The notes under the pieces: generated by a model
Databases searched by the model: none
Told to the model about the DNA's origin: nothing
What the model saw: the letters and a program-made list of their open reading frames with translations, nothing else
In this document: piece after piece, positions 55,008 to 64,000 of the stretch
How the letters are laid out: each line of letters begins with the position of its first letter
How positions within the stretch are numbered: position 1 is the first letter of the stretch
NCBI GenBank assembly: GCA_963714875.1
Contig: CAVQQI010000010.1
Coordinates: forward strand, 124,001-188,000
Direction of reading: 5' to 3'
Length of the DNA stretch: 64,000 nucleotides
Origin: JBAOHV01 sp963714875
GTDB taxonomy: Bacteria > Actinomycetota > Acidimicrobiia > Acidimicrobiales > Microtrichaceae
Position numbers and translations under genes: made by a program

Positions 55008-56456
55008 ATGACGAACAGGCGGTCACGCAGGCGCACGCGCGTCGCTGCTGTCGCGTCCGTCGCGGCGTTCCTGCTGGTCGCTCCGATGGCCGCGGCCCAG
55101 TCGCCCCCCGCCACCACGCCGCCCGCACCCGCTGATCCGCCTGCGCCGGTCACGACCCGGCCGCCGACGACTCCACCGCCGTCCACCGCCCCTGGCCCGC
55201 CCGCTCCTCCCGCACCGCCGGCGGTGGCCCCGACGACCGCCCCGCTGCCCGCTGCTCCACCGATGGGTGACGGCGCCGAGATCCCGGGGCCGCCGGCGAC
55301 CGACCCGGCAGCGCCGGTGTTCGGACCGGTGCTGGGCGTGGCACCCCCCGCCGGCGGAGCGTCCCTCGAGGCGGCCCGGGCTGCGATCGGGGACGCGATC
55401 GCCGAACGTGGTGACGCACTGGCCGTTGCCCGCGAGATGCAGAGCGAACTGACCGCCGGGCTCGCGGCCGCGGACGCTGAGCTCGCGGCCGCGCAGGCCG
55501 ATCTGGATGCCGAGCTGCAGCGACGCGAGGAGGCAGAGGCGGCTGCAGAGACCGCCCAGGCCGACGCCGAGGAGGCGCTCGACGAGGCCCGCGAGGCTCG
55601 TCGTGAACTGCGAGATCTGGCGGTCGTGATGTACGTCGATCCGCCCCAGCAGCTCCAGGTCGCGGCGGCCCTCACCGGCGGCATGTCCGAGCGTCTGGCC
55701 GCAGAGAGCCTGCTGGCAGCCAAGTCCGACCTGTCCCAGCGAGCCGCCGCGCGCACCGAGCGGGCGGAGCGCCGAGCGGATCGCCTGGCCCGAGCGGCCG
55801 ATCGTGCCGTGCTGGAAGCCAGGGAGGGCGCTGCTCGGGCCGAGGAGCAGATGGCGACCTACGCCGCTCAGGTCGAGCAACGCCAGGCGGCGGTCGACCT
55901 GGCGACGTTGCAGACGACGGCACTGTTCGCCGAGATCGGCACCCTGGCCCAGCTGAGCCCCAGCCTGGAGAACGCCATGGGCATCCAGTCGGCCATCGCC
56001 TCGGGCACCGTCCGGGTCGCGGTGGGTGCCGACGGGACGTGGAGCGTGGCCACCGTCGGGTTCCCCGGAGCGGGCGACATCGTCCGGATCGTCGGGACCA
56101 CCATCACCGTGCACCGCCTGATCGCCGACCAGGTGGCGGCGTTGCTCAACGCGGCCGCAGCCGACGGTGTGGTGCTCGACGGCTGGGGCTACCGCGACAC
56201 GCAGCGCCAGATCGAGCTGCGCCGTGCACACTGCGGCCCGAGCGCCGAGGCGGTGTTCGCCGCGCCGTCCTCGTCGTGCTCACCGCCGACCGCCCGCCCG
56301 GGTCGATCGATGCACGAACGTGGTCTGGCGGTCGATTTCAAGAACTGCAGCTCCCGGTCGCTGCCCTGCTACCAGTGGCTGTCACGCAACGCCGCCCGCT
56401 TCGGGTTGTTCAACCTGCCGTCGGAGCCGTGGCACTGGTCGACCAACGGCAACTGA
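55008..56456 (+). CDS. Secreted VanY/M15-like D,D-carboxypeptidase with coiled coil
   Basis: A 482-residue exported protein. A signal peptide is followed by a Pro/Ala-rich linker of about 80 residues. A long Ala/Glu/Arg coiled coil spans about residues 120-310. The C-terminal M15B domain has GWGYRDTQRQIELR, SMHERGLAVDF and EPWHWS, which hold the zinc His/Asp/His set. The coiled coil resembles cell-division activator EnvC-type hydrolases. Start ATG 55008 or GTG 54987. Confidence 0.88.
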   Translation: MTNRRSRRRTRVAAVASVAAFLLVAPMAAAQSPPATTPPAPADPPAPVTTRPPTTPPPSTAPGPPAPPAPPAVAPTTAPLPAAPPMGDGAEIPGPPATDPAAPVFGPVLGVAPPAGGASLEAARAAIGDAIAERGDALAVAREMQSELTAGLAAADAELAAAQADLDAELQRREEAEAAAETAQADAEEALDEAREARRELRDLAVVMYVDPPQQLQVAAALTGGMSERLAAESLLAAKSDLSQRAAARTERAERRADRLARAADRAVLEAREGAARAEEQMATYAAQVEQRQAAVDLATLQTTALFAEIGTLAQLSPSLENAMGIQSAIASGTVRVAVGADGTWSVATVGFPGAGDIVRIVGTTITVHRLIADQVAALLNAAAADGVVLDGWGYRDTQRQIELRRAHCGPSAEAVFAAPSSSCSPPTARPGRSMHERGLAVDFKNCSSRSLPCYQWLSRNAARFGLFNLPSEPWHWSTNGN

Positions 56457-56472
56457 GTCGCCTGCCCGCCGA

Positions 56473-56916
56473 TCAGAGCTCGGGGTCCCCGGGCTGGACG
56501 GAGATCGACGGGTCCAGCGGCCGGCGCAACGGCACGCGCATCATCGAGAAGTCCGCGACGGCCACCAGGTGCTCGACGTCGTCGACGACCCTGCAGTCGA
56601 TGACGATCAGCTGCGAGCCGAGCCGCACGATCTCGGCGCGACCGGTGACCCGGTCGGTCGTGGGTCGGCCCAGGTACCGCACGTGCATGTCCGCGGTGAC
56701 CAGCGACTCCTTCGCCGGGTCGAACCCCGTTGCCTGCGCCGCGGCCAGCGCGCACGACAGGTCGACCAGCGTCGCGATCGCTCCGCCGTGCAGGTTGGCG
56801 GTGAACCCGAACGCCTCGGGACGCACGGGCATGTGGACCTCGGCCGTCATCGACCCGGGCGGCGGCGAGGTGAACTCGAACCCCAACAGGTCGTGCAGCG
56901 GGATGCCCGAGCTCAT
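56473..56916 (-). CDS. PaaI-like hotdog thioesterase
   Basis: A 147-residue single-hotdog thioesterase. The helix-active-site region reads ANLHGGAIATLVDLSCALAAA, and the following strands include VTADMHVRYLGRPTTDRVTGRAEIVRLG. It would hydrolyse aryl- or acyl-CoA. It is the last gene of the four-gene operon: its ATG overlaps the Rieske oxygenase stop (ATGA). Confidence 0.9.
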   Translation of the reverse strand: MSSGIPLHDLLGFEFTSPPPGSMTAEVHMPVRPEAFGFTANLHGGAIATLVDLSCALAAAQATGFDPAKESLVTADMHVRYLGRPTTDRVTGRAEIVRLGSQLIVIDCRVVDDVEHLVAVADFSMMRVPLRRPLDPSISVQPGDPEL

Positions 56917-57989
56917 GCGAGCGGTCCTCGGCTGCCCTCGTAGAACTGCTCGTACCACCGCCGGAACTCGGTGATCGGGCCGTCGCCCTTGACCAGCAGC
57001 GGGCGTTCCAGGAAGACCTTGTCGCGCCAGATCGGGGTGTCCGCGCCGAGCCCGTGCTCGCCGACGACGCCGGCGATGATGTCGTCCGCGACGGCCTCGA
57101 TGCCCGGGGCGAAGTAGAAGTGCCACAACAGGCGGACGTGGCGTCGGTCGATGGGGGTGGTGGTGGTCAGCACGGTGGCCAGGTCCGGGATGCGCAGCAG
57201 GGCGACCCCGGGCCCGTAGGTGTGCCGGGTGAAGGTCAGCCCCTGCTCGTCGAACCGCTCCACCACCGTCGAGAAGGGTCCGTCGGTGCGGAACTGCGAG
57301 GTGGACTCGTCGAGGGCGTCCCGCCCGTGCACGAAGAAGAAATGCGTGTAGTCGACGTTGTTCTCGGCCATGTCCTGCAGCGAGGCCACCAGCTCGCCCC
57401 GGTGCTCGTGGGCGTCGGACCACGTCGGGTCGCTCGCCTCGTCGACCGTGGGCACGTGGTAGGTGGGCTCGGCGCGGCCGGCGTGGAACCAGAACAGGAC
57501 CAACCCGTCCTGCTCACTCACCGGATAGCTGCGCACGCACGCCCGGGACGGGATGCGGCTCGAGCTGTAGGGGATCTCGACCACGACGCCCTCGCCGTCG
57601 AAGCGCCAGCCGTGGTACGGGCAGGCCAGCGTCGAGCCGTGCACCGATCCGCCGCCCAGGTGCGCCCCCATGTGGGGACAGTGCGCATCCATCACGTGCG
57701 CCGCGCCCTCCTCGTCGCGGAACACGACCAGCTGGCGTTCGACCGCGATGAACGACTCGACCGCGCCCGCGCCCAGCGATGCGGTCGACGTGGCCGCGTA
57801 CCAGCCGTTGGGCACCGGCGGCGGTGGCGGCCGGTCGACCAGGTCGTAGCCGAGCTCCTCGGGGGCCGGACGCTCGAGGAGTCCCGATCGCGAGGCGTCG
57901 GTGCTGTGGCGGGGCAGCACCATGCTCCACGCCTCCGTGGGCCGGATCGCCTCCGCGGCGGCGTCGGTCGGCTGGGTGGTGTCGGTCAT
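56913..57989 (-). CDS. Rieske non-haem iron oxygenase, KshA-like
   Basis: A 358-residue terminal oxygenase. The Rieske cluster ligands are CPHMGAHLGGG (Cys-His) and CPYHGWRFDG (Cys-His) near residues 105-128. The mononuclear iron motif ENNVDYTHFFFVHG supplies the bridging Asp and two His. The family includes KshA (3-ketosteroid 9-alpha-hydroxylase) and related ring hydroxylases. A reductase gene is not adjacent. It is coupled by ATGA on both sides. Confidence 0.93.
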   Translation of the reverse strand: MTDTTQPTDAAAEAIRPTEAWSMVLPRHSTDASRSGLLERPAPEELGYDLVDRPPPPPVPNGWYAATSTASLGAGAVESFIAVERQLVVFRDEEGAAHVMDAHCPHMGAHLGGGSVHGSTLACPYHGWRFDGEGVVVEIPYSSSRIPSRACVRSYPVSEQDGLVLFWFHAGRAEPTYHVPTVDEASDPTWSDAHEHRGELVASLQDMAENNVDYTHFFFVHGRDALDESTSQFRTDGPFSTVVERFDEQGLTFTRHTYGPGVALLRIPDLATVLTTTTPIDRRHVRLLWHFYFAPGIEAVADDIIAGVVGEHGLGADTPIWRDKVFLERPLLVKGDGPITEFRRWYEQFYEGSRGPLA

Positions 57990-58839
57990 CGCGCAGCTCC
58001 TGGTGCAGTCGGGGGACGTCGGGGTGCGCCGCGGTCGCCGGGCCACCGGGACCCGCCGATGGTGTCGGCATACGGCAGGAACGCGTCGGGGTCGAGCGGT
58101 CCCGCGGGGGTGATCGAGCGCCCTGTGTGGCGGGTGGTCACCAGTTCGGCCGTCGCCGGGCCCAGCATGGGCAGCAGCGCCGTGTACGGATCCCACTCGC
58201 TGTCGCGCAGCGTCAGCTCGCCGTCGAGCACCTCGGTGTGGGTGCGCACGCCCGAGGTCGTCACCCGGACGACCTGCGGCGCCAGGTCGTAGCCGTCCGC
58301 ACCGCCGACCGCCCGGCTGGCCTTGATCCACCACTCGTGGTCGGTGGCCTCGGTCCCGTCGGGTTCGGCGAGACCGGTCGGGGTCCCCTGGTACTCGAAG
58401 AAGGTGGTGCCCTGGTGGGTGGCGCTGGCGCGGACCTGCTCGCCCAGCCGGAAGTACCGGACCTCGCAGGGAACTTGGGTTGGCCGTTCGTCTCACGGCT
58501 GACGAAGATCGCGGATTCCTGGTCGATGCCGATGCCCAGGCAGTAGTTGCCGTCCACGCCGTCGTAGCGGGCGGGCACCTTCGTGCTGATCCCGTGCTCG
58601 GGCTCGCCGTGCACGGGCACGCAGTACACGTTGATCTGCACCACCGGGTCGCCGCACGGCTCCAGGCCGGGCGGGAGCAGCGCGGCGATCGCCCGGGGCT
58701 CGGTCGGGTAGCGCAGCACCAGCTTCGGCAGCCCGACGACGTCGCCCGGTCGGGTCATGGGCGCGGGACTCGTGGGGTCTGGCTGCGTGGGACCCGGTGT
58801 CGTGGAACCTGATGGAGCCGGTCCTGCCTGGTCGGTCAT
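57986..58839 (-). CDS. Acetoacetate-decarboxylase-like protein, frame broken near 58470
   Basis: From ATG 58839 the frame gives a Pro/Thr-rich lead and then VVGLPKLVLRYPTEPRAIAALLPPGLEP, CVPVHG and SRETNGQPKFP, the decarboxylase/acetoacetate-like fold with its Lys region. After PKFP the frame drifts; the next frame continues CEVRYFRLGEQVRASATHQGTTFFEY to the stop at 57986. The span is 284 codons plus two bases, so one base is missing in a C-run near 58470. Both ends overlap neighbours by ATGA. Confidence 0.85.
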
Positions 58840-59549
58840 CGACGTCTCCCTCGAGGTCGTGGTGTGGTGGTCGTTGCGGAGGCGATGGGGTCGCCCGAGA
58901 GCAGTCCGGCCACCACGGCTCGCAGCGTGGTGTCGAACAGGCGGTCCACGTCCGATGGTTCGCACAACGCCGCTCGTGTCTCGTCGCTGAGGCGATCGTC
59001 CTCGACGCCGGCCCACAGCGTGGCCGGTCGGAGCTCCTCGGCCACGTCGTCACGACGCCAGGCGACCACCAGGAATCCGGCGATGCAGGCCAGCAGCGAC
59101 CGCAGTGCGTCGCGCGCCCGCGGCCCGTGCAGGCCGGCGGCTTCGAGCTCGACGACGAGCGCGGTCTCGAGCGGCAGCTCCAGCAGCGTGGTGGCGCCCG
59201 CCTGGCTGGCCAGCGCGGTGATGTTGCGGTGGGCCAGCGCATTGCGCCAGATGTTGCGCGCCGCGCTCGTGATGCGTTCGGCCGGTGTGGTGCCACGGAC
59301 GCGGCTGGTGGCCTGGCGCTCGGCCTGTCGCTGCACGACGGCCAGCACCAGCTCGTCGCGGTTGCCGACGTGCCAGTAGATCGTCGTGGTCGCCACACCC
59401 AGGACCGCGGCCAGCTTGCGCATGGTGAGCGCTTCGGCGCCCCCGGACTCCACCAGGCTGAGCGCCGCGTCCACGACGTCGTCACGCTCCAGGCCCGCGT
59501 GGCGGGTGGAGCCCGGCGAGGTCTGGCTCGTGGTGTCAGCGGTGGGCAT
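58836..59549 (-). CDS. TetR-family transcriptional regulator
   Basis: A 237-residue repressor. The HTH (about residues 42-75) reads LTMRKLAAVLGVATTTIYWHVGNRDELVLAVV. The C-terminal ligand domain is helical and TetR_C-like. It starts the operon with the decarboxylase-like, Rieske and thioesterase genes, so it probably controls them. ATG 59549. The stop overlaps the next ATG. Confidence 0.92.
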   Translation of the reverse strand: MPTADTTSQTSPGSTRHAGLERDDVVDAALSLVESGGAEALTMRKLAAVLGVATTTIYWHVGNRDELVLAVVQRQAERQATSRVRGTTPAERITSAARNIWRNALAHRNITALASQAGATTLLELPLETALVVELEAAGLHGPRARDALRSLLACIAGFLVVAWRRDDVAEELRPATLWAGVEDDRLSDETRAALCEPSDVDRLFDTTLRAVVAGLLSGDPIASATTTTPRPRGRRR

Positions 59550-59587
59550 GGGTCGGTCCTGGGTCCCTTGCAGTGAGGGGTTGGCTC

Positions 59588-59603
59588 TATAACACTGTCC
59601 AAG
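59588..59603. promoter_or_regulatory. Possible TetR operator/promoter
   Basis: TATAACACTGTCCAAG lies 39 bases before the TetR gene start. Read on the minus strand it has a TTGGACAGTGT arm beside TTATA, a form seen in TetR operators overlapping a -10 element. The symmetry is partial. Confidence 0.3.
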
Positions 59604-59789
59604 ACTCTTGCAGACCGTTGCAGAGCTCGCCACCACAGCCGGCCGCCACCCTCGCTCCGCACGGTCCTCTGGGTCGACGAGAACACCGGCGCGGGTCGCT
59701 CCCGAGGAGTAGGTTCGATTCCGACGCCGGGTGCGTCGTCGGTGTCGTTCGGTGCACCCCTCGTCGACCGCAGAGATCGGGGGATCGTC

Positions 59790-60074
59790 ATGAGCGGACA
59801 CCATCGGGCCCGTCGTAGCGAGGACTGGGAGCAGGCGGCGACGTGGCCGACCCACCACGACCCGCAGGTCAGCGCGACCCGCCAACGATCCATGGAGCTG
59901 GACCGTGCGCTCCGGCGTCGCTCACGCGACATCGAGCGTGGCGCGGCACGGCCGGCTGCGGTGGAGCTGGGTGCAGTGGTGCAGCTGGATCTGACGGTCG
60001 CTGCGGCGCCGGATCCAGCGGTTCCCGCGTCACCGACGGACCCCGCCGGTCCGCCCGAGGCCGTCTCGGCCTGA
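59790..60074 (+). CDS. 94-residue hypothetical protein
   Basis: A small frame divergent from the TetR operon. ATG 59790 follows GGGGGA. The first half is basic and helical (HHRARRSEDWEQAATW; RSMELDRALRRRSRDIERG), the second Ala/Pro-rich. No family is recognised. Coding is plausible but not certain in DNA this GC-rich. Confidence 0.45.
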   Translation: MSGHHRARRSEDWEQAATWPTHHDPQVSATRQRSMELDRALRRRSRDIERGAARPAAVELGAVVQLDLTVAAAPDPAVPASPTDPAGPPEAVSA

Positions 60075-60128
60075 TCCCGGCAACCGGGCCTCGGTCGTCC
60101 GCCCGGGATGCCCAGCCCCGCGGGTGAC

Positions 60129-61562
60129 TCAGTCCTCGTCGTTCGTCTGGCAGCGCAACAGCGCCTCGGCCGTGGTCGGACCGATCGGCTTGGAGAACAG
60201 GAACCCCTGGGCCAGCCGGCAACCGGCTGCATCCAGCCAGCCCCGCTGTGCCTCGGTCTCGACCCCCTCGGCCACTGCGTCCACGCCGAATGCCTCGGCC
60301 AGGTTGAGCACCGCTCGCACGATCACCTCGTCATCGGGCGACACGCCGAGACCTGCGATGAACCGGCGATCGATGTTCAACACGTCCAACGGCAGCTGAC
60401 GCAGGCAGGACAGCGACGAGCTGCCGGTGCCGAAGTTGTCGATCGCCAGACGCACGCCCAGACGGTGCAGGCGCCGCAGCAGCACCTCGGGATCGGGACT
60501 GCGCGGATCCATCAGCGTCGCCTCGGAGACCTCGAGCTGGAACGTCGAGGGCGGCACGCCGGCGGCGGACACCGCATGGTCGACCGTGTCGATCACCGAC
60601 TGGTCCCGGAACTGCTGCGAGGACAGGTTGACCGACATGACCAGGTTCGCCAGCGTCGGGTGCATCGCCTGCCATGCAGCGGCGCGGCGGCCGGTCTCGC
60701 CCAGCACGAACGCGTCGATGGCCCACACCTGACCGACGTCCTCGGCCAGGGGCACGAACTGCTGTGCCGGCAGCACGCCCAGTGTCGGGTGGTTCCAGCG
60801 CACGAACGCCTCGAACCCGACGATGGTCCGCGACGAGATGTCGATCGTCGGCTGGTAGTGCACCGTCAGCTGCCCGTCCTGCAGGGCATGGGTCAGATCG
60901 CGTTCCAGCTGCGAACGCTGGGCCAGCTCACGCTCCATCTCCTGGTCGAAGTGCACCACGGCGGCCCGGCCGCTGCGCTTGGCCCGGTACATGGCGGCAT
61001 CGGCCCGGTCCAGCAGCTCGGTCGCGACGTGGTCGCCGTGCGCCAGCGCCACACCCAGGCTGACCGTCAGCGGCAGGGTGCGGTGCCCCACGTCGACGGT
61101 CGGGCCGACCGCGTTGCTGATCGCCCAGGCAAGGTCTGCGACCCGCTCCGGTGTGGCATCACGCACCACCACCACGAACTCGTCACCACCCAGCCGTCCG
61201 ACCTCGTCGTCGTCGCCCAATGCGTCGCGCACCCGCTCGGCGACCTCACGCAGCACGCGGTCGCCGACCTCGTGCCCGTACAGGTCGTTGATCACCTTGA
61301 AGCGGTCGACGTCGATGAACATCGCCGCCACACCACCCTCGCCCGAGGACTGGTCGACCGCGTCGGCCAGGCGCTCGGTGATGGTCCGACGGTTCGGAAG
61401 CCCGGTCAGCGCATCGTGCGACGCCAGGCGGATCGTCGCGTCCAGCTCGGCGCGCATCGACTGGAGCTCGGCGGTCAGCTGCAGCAGCGAGATGCCATCG
61501 TCCTCGCCGGGCGGGTCGGTCGGGCGGAGGTCACGCACTGCCGGATCAGGGTGGAGGCTCAC
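60129..61562 (-). CDS. GGDEF protein with degenerate EAL domain
   Basis: A 477-residue cytosolic protein. The GGDEF domain (about residues 50-215) has RLGGDEFVVVV, so cyclic-di-GMP synthesis is possible. The EAL domain has FEAFVRW in place of EAL, IDNFGTG in place of DDFGTG and LNID in place of LKID; NLSSQQ and VAEGVET are kept. Loss of the second metal Asp and the catalytic Lys suggests the EAL domain binds but does not cut c-di-GMP. GTG 61562 is a provisional start. Confidence 0.85.
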   Translation of the reverse strand: MSLHPDPAVRDLRPTDPPGEDDGISLLQLTAELQSMRAELDATIRLASHDALTGLPNRRTITERLADAVDQSSGEGGVAAMFIDVDRFKVINDLYGHEVGDRVLREVAERVRDALGDDDEVGRLGGDEFVVVVRDATPERVADLAWAISNAVGPTVDVGHRTLPLTVSLGVALAHGDHVATELLDRADAAMYRAKRSGRAAVVHFDQEMERELAQRSQLERDLTHALQDGQLTVHYQPTIDISSRTIVGFEAFVRWNHPTLGVLPAQQFVPLAEDVGQVWAIDAFVLGETGRRAAAWQAMHPTLANLVMSVNLSSQQFRDQSVIDTVDHAVSAAGVPPSTFQLEVSEATLMDPRSPDPEVLLRRLHRLGVRLAIDNFGTGSSSLSCLRQLPLDVLNIDRRFIAGLGVSPDDEVIVRAVLNLAEAFGVDAVAEGVETEAQRGWLDAAGCRLAQGFLFSKPIGPTTAEALLRCQTNDED

Positions 61563-61644
61563 CCCTTGGAGATCGGCACGCCGTCGCCGCCCCTGATGGT
61601 GCAGTTGTACCAATGGTCCGTCAACTGAGCGGGGTCCCAGCGGA

Positions 61645-62271
61645 TCAGGTGATGCCGTGGTCGACGGCCCAGCGGATGAGCTCGTGTCGTCGTGACAGGT
61701 GCAGCTTGGCCATGGTGTTGCGCACGTGGTTCTCGACGGTCTTGGGGGAGATGAACAACGCCTCGCCGACCGACTTGTAGGACCCGCCACGCGCCACGTG
61801 GGCCAGCACCTCCCGCTCGCGTTCGGACAGGGGCAACGTGTCGGACCCGCCCGCGCCAGAGGTGGCGAGACGCCGGTACTCGCCGATGAGCAACGCCGCG
61901 AGCTGCGGCGAGAACACCGGCTCGCCGGCCGATGCTCGCCGCACCGCGGCCCGCAGCTCCTCGGGTCGGGCCGACTTCACCAGGTAGCCGACGGCTCCCG
62001 CGGCCACGGCATCGAGCACGTCCCGCTCGGACTCCGACACCGTCAGGATGACCACCGGGCACTGCGCGGCGATCGCCTCGGCCACCGCGATCCCACCGCC
62101 GTCGGGCATGTGCAGGTCGCACAGCACCAGGTCGGGCTGCTCGGCCCGTGCCACGTCGATGGCCTCACGCGCGTCGGCTGCCTCGCCGACCACCTCGATG
62201 CCCTCACCGAGGTCCGAACGGATGCCGGTGCGCCAGATCGGGTGGTCGTCCGCGACCACGACACGGATCAT
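61645..62271 (-). CDS. NarL-family response regulator
   Basis: A 208-residue regulator. The receiver domain has VVVADDHPIW, phospho-acceptor Asp in LVLCDLHMPDG, the switch Thr in ILTVSES and Lys in GYLVKSARP. The LuxR HTH reads LSEREREVLAHVARGGSYKSVGEALFISPKTVENHVRNTMAKLHLS. ATG 62271 overlaps the histidine kinase stop by four bases, so the pair is coupled. It is less like DevR than the 45.9 kb gene. Confidence 0.92.
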   Translation of the reverse strand: MIRVVVADDHPIWRTGIRSDLGEGIEVVGEAADAREAIDVARAEQPDLVLCDLHMPDGGGIAVAEAIAAQCPVVILTVSESERDVLDAVAAGAVGYLVKSARPEELRAAVRRASAGEPVFSPQLAALLIGEYRRLATSGAGGSDTLPLSEREREVLAHVARGGSYKSVGEALFISPKTVENHVRNTMAKLHLSRRHELIRWAVDHGIT

Positions 62272-63453
62272 GGGACCCACAGTGTCACGTCGCACCCCGC
62301 GCCCGGCGCGCTGCGCAACTCGGCGTCGCCGCCGACGCCGCCCAGCCGGCCGCGCACCGAGCTGGTGAGACCGTCGCCCTCGGTGGTCGCCGCGGGGTCG
62401 AACCCCGAGCCCTCGTCGTGGACCACGACCTGGGTGCCACTCGGCGTTCGGCGATCCACCGACACCCACACGGTGGCAGCACCAGAGTGCTTCGCGGCGT
62501 TCGTGACGGCTTCGCCGGTCGCCGCGACCAGCGCGTCGGCGGCGGCGCCATCTGCAGTGCCGGGATCGATCACGACGAACTGCACGGTCACCCCGTGGCG
62601 CGACTCCACCCGGGCGAGCACCTGCTGCAGAGCGCTCGGCAGGTCGCGCAGCCGCACCGTCGGAGAGCGGCGCCGCCGGAGAGGATCGGTGCAGCTCGGT
62701 CGGCGAGCCACGCAGGTAGGCGCGCAGCTCGACGTCCTGTTCACGCGCCAACGCCACCAGCGCCGGGTCGTCCGAGCGCCGCTGCACCACCGCCAGTGTC
62801 TGCAGCACCCCGTCGTGCAGGGTGCGGGCCACGTCGTCGCGGGCCTCGGCCGCCGCTGCCACCTGCGCGGTCGTCCGCAGCTGTTGTGCCACCCACCCCG
62901 CGGTCCACCCGGCGGCCGCGTACAACACCGTGGCCCCGGACAGGCCCAGGAGTCGGCCCGACAGGTCGCCGTCGAGTGCTGCGGCGCCGACACCGGCGAC
63001 GCCGACGACCGCACCGCCCAGCAGACCCCATCCGGGTCCGACGGCAACGCCGGTGGCGAGCACCGCCACCAGTGGCCACGCGGAGGCCAGGGATTGGGGT
63101 CGTTCCTCGCCGTGCACGAACTGGTCGACCGCCACGGTCGCGGACGCCAGGGCGATGTCGATCATGGCGGCGGGGCCGGCGATCCACCGTTGTCGGTGGG
63201 CAGCCGCGACGGTCCACACCGCGGACCACACCACCAGCGCCGCCAGCAGCACGAACGCCGGCACCGGTTCCCGCAGGACACCCGAGGATGCGTCGATCGC
63301 CGCGACCACGACCCCCCACGCCAGGGTGACCCCGCGCACCGCACCCAGGCCCAGTTCCATACGGCGCTGCACCGCGTCGGCGGTCGGGGTCCTGGACACG
63401 GTCCTCACGGGACACATCGTGGCCCACCGGAGCCCGACGGGCCGCGCCGTCAC
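62268..63453 (-). CDS. NarL-type sensor histidine kinase, frame broken near 62690
   Basis: The membrane half starts GTG 63453, overlapping the previous stop, and has about six helices. The dimerisation/phosphorylation box is ARTLHDGVLQTLAVVQ. After HRSSP the frame drifts into Arg-rich sequence; the next frame resumes at LRDLPSALQQVLARVESRHG and encodes the ATPase domain (EAVTNAAKHSGA N-box; VHDEGSGFDP) to the stop at 62268. The span is 395 codons plus one base. The apparent fusion with the regulator gene is an artefact of this shift. Confidence 0.85.
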
Positions 63454-64000
63454 GGAGTGCGACCCGTCGACGAGCTGGCCGAGGACTGCGCACCCGACGG
63501 AACACCCGACCGGGCACCCGGCCCCTCACCCTCCGCCGGCGCGTCGGCCCGCAGTCCCGAGATCACCAGGTTCGAGCGTCGCCACTCGTTGAACGACCAC
63601 CAGAACAGCGGCACCGCGACACCGAGCGACACGGCGACCTGCGCCAGGTCCTCGCCGTACAGCGGCTGCGGCGTGGCGGCGACCAGCGAGGCGATCACGG
63701 CGTACACGTAGGTGATCAGTCGGATGATCCCGACCACGGCGGTGCAGGTCGCCAGGGTGCCGAACCAGAAACGTCGCTCGGGTGACCACACGGCGAAGGT
63801 CGAGGACCGCTCGGTGCGACGGGCCAGCGCGCCACACAGGAACGCGATCGGCGCCATCACCACCGACAGGGTCAGCGCCGACGCCGCGAGCTGGCGATCG
63901 GGGAACGGTGCCAGCAGCTGGTGCGCCGCGGTGGTGAACCCGACCGCTGCCAGCCCTGCGGACCAGCACAGCGAGAACCACAGCACCGGCTGACGGTCAC
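63450..64000 (-). CDS. Membrane protein, 5'-truncated by window edge
   Basis: At least 179 residues, with an open frame to the right edge (RQPVLWFSL...), so the true start is outside. Four hydrophobic helices are visible, then a cytosolic Pro/Gly/Ser-rich tail of about 35 residues. The stop overlaps the kinase GTG, placing it in the same operon as the two-component pair. It could sense or assist the kinase; the family is not recognised. Confidence 0.7.
   Translation of the reverse strand, partial: DRQPVLWFSLCWSAGLAAVGFTTAAHQLLAPFPDRQLAASALTLSVVMAPIAFLCGALARRTERSSTFAVWSPERRFWFGTLATCTAVVGIIRLITYVYAVIASLVAATPQPLYGEDLAQVAVSLGVAVPLFWWSFNEWRRSNLVISGLRADAPAEGEGPGARSGVPSGAQSSASSSTGRTP

Noticed and set aside
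61645..63453. A fused kinase-regulator protein of 602 residues
   Set aside because: The middle is Arg-rich nonsense. The ATPase domain lies in another frame, so the fusion arises from a one-base shift.

Overview
This 64 kb window is high-GC, uses many GTG and TTG starts, and carries the chromosome-origin block of an actinobacterium. The order is trxB-trxA-cwlM-like, then parB/parA, rsmG, jag, yidC, yidD, rnpA and rpmH on the minus strand, then dnaA, oriC, dnaN, recF, dciA, gyrB and gyrA on the plus strand. A DevR/DosR orthologue, a resuscitation-promoting factor, an NDMA-type alcohol dehydrogenase and the non-mycobacterial mix of other genes suggest class Acidimicrobiia. That placement is an inference from gene content; no 16S gene is present.

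Region 1 (1-19.7 kb) is the replication and segregation core. ParB and ParA are encoded beside three parS sites, two of which sit at the exact centre of long palindromes. oriC lies between dnaA and dnaN, with a DnaA box, a short GC spacer and a CTACTACTACTG run that fits the DnaA-trio unwinding layout. DciA (helicase loader family), gyrase and a tRNA-Ile follow.

Region 2 (19.7-31.5 kb) is mixed housekeeping: a saccharopine-dehydrogenase-like protein, a FliA/WhiG-type sigma factor with two FliA-like promoter motifs in front of it, an orphan zinc-type ABC ATPase, gpsA, a HisN-like phosphatase, TesB, a lipase lipoprotein, a Drr-type ABC exporter, an L,D-transpeptidase, the alcohol dehydrogenase and an orotate phosphoribosyltransferase.

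Region 3 (31.6-41.6 kb) contains a complete, translationally coupled operon for the osmoprotectant N-acetylglutaminylglutamine amide (asparagine-synthase-like amidotransferase, GNAT/ATP-grasp synthetase, M42 peptidase). Beside it lie two small unknown proteins, an aldo-keto reductase, a SnoaL-like protein, an esterase lipoprotein and a winged-helix AAA+ ATPase.

Region 4 (41.7-51.5 kb) contains a compact dormancy-type cluster: a DevR/DosR-like regulator, two flavin-binding PPOX proteins and two unknown genes, with DosR-box-like palindromes in the upstream regions. A patatin, a SHOCT protein, a Ca2+/Na+ antiporter and an ATP-dependent DNA ligase follow.

Region 5 (51.6-64 kb) has tRNA-Arg, an Rpf lipoprotein with a possible structured leader, tRNA-Ser, a two-RCK K+ channel, a VanY-like peptidase, a four-gene operon joined by ATGA overlaps (TetR, acetoacetate-decarboxylase-like, Rieske oxygenase, thioesterase), a GGDEF protein with a degenerate EAL domain, and a NarL-type two-component pair.

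At least five reading frames (gyrB, yidC, the gene at 44.1-44.7 kb, the decarboxylase-like gene, the histidine kinase), and possibly parA, are broken by single-base shifts. Because gyrB and yidC are normally essential, these are most simply read as assembly indels. No mobile element, CRISPR array or rRNA gene was seen.
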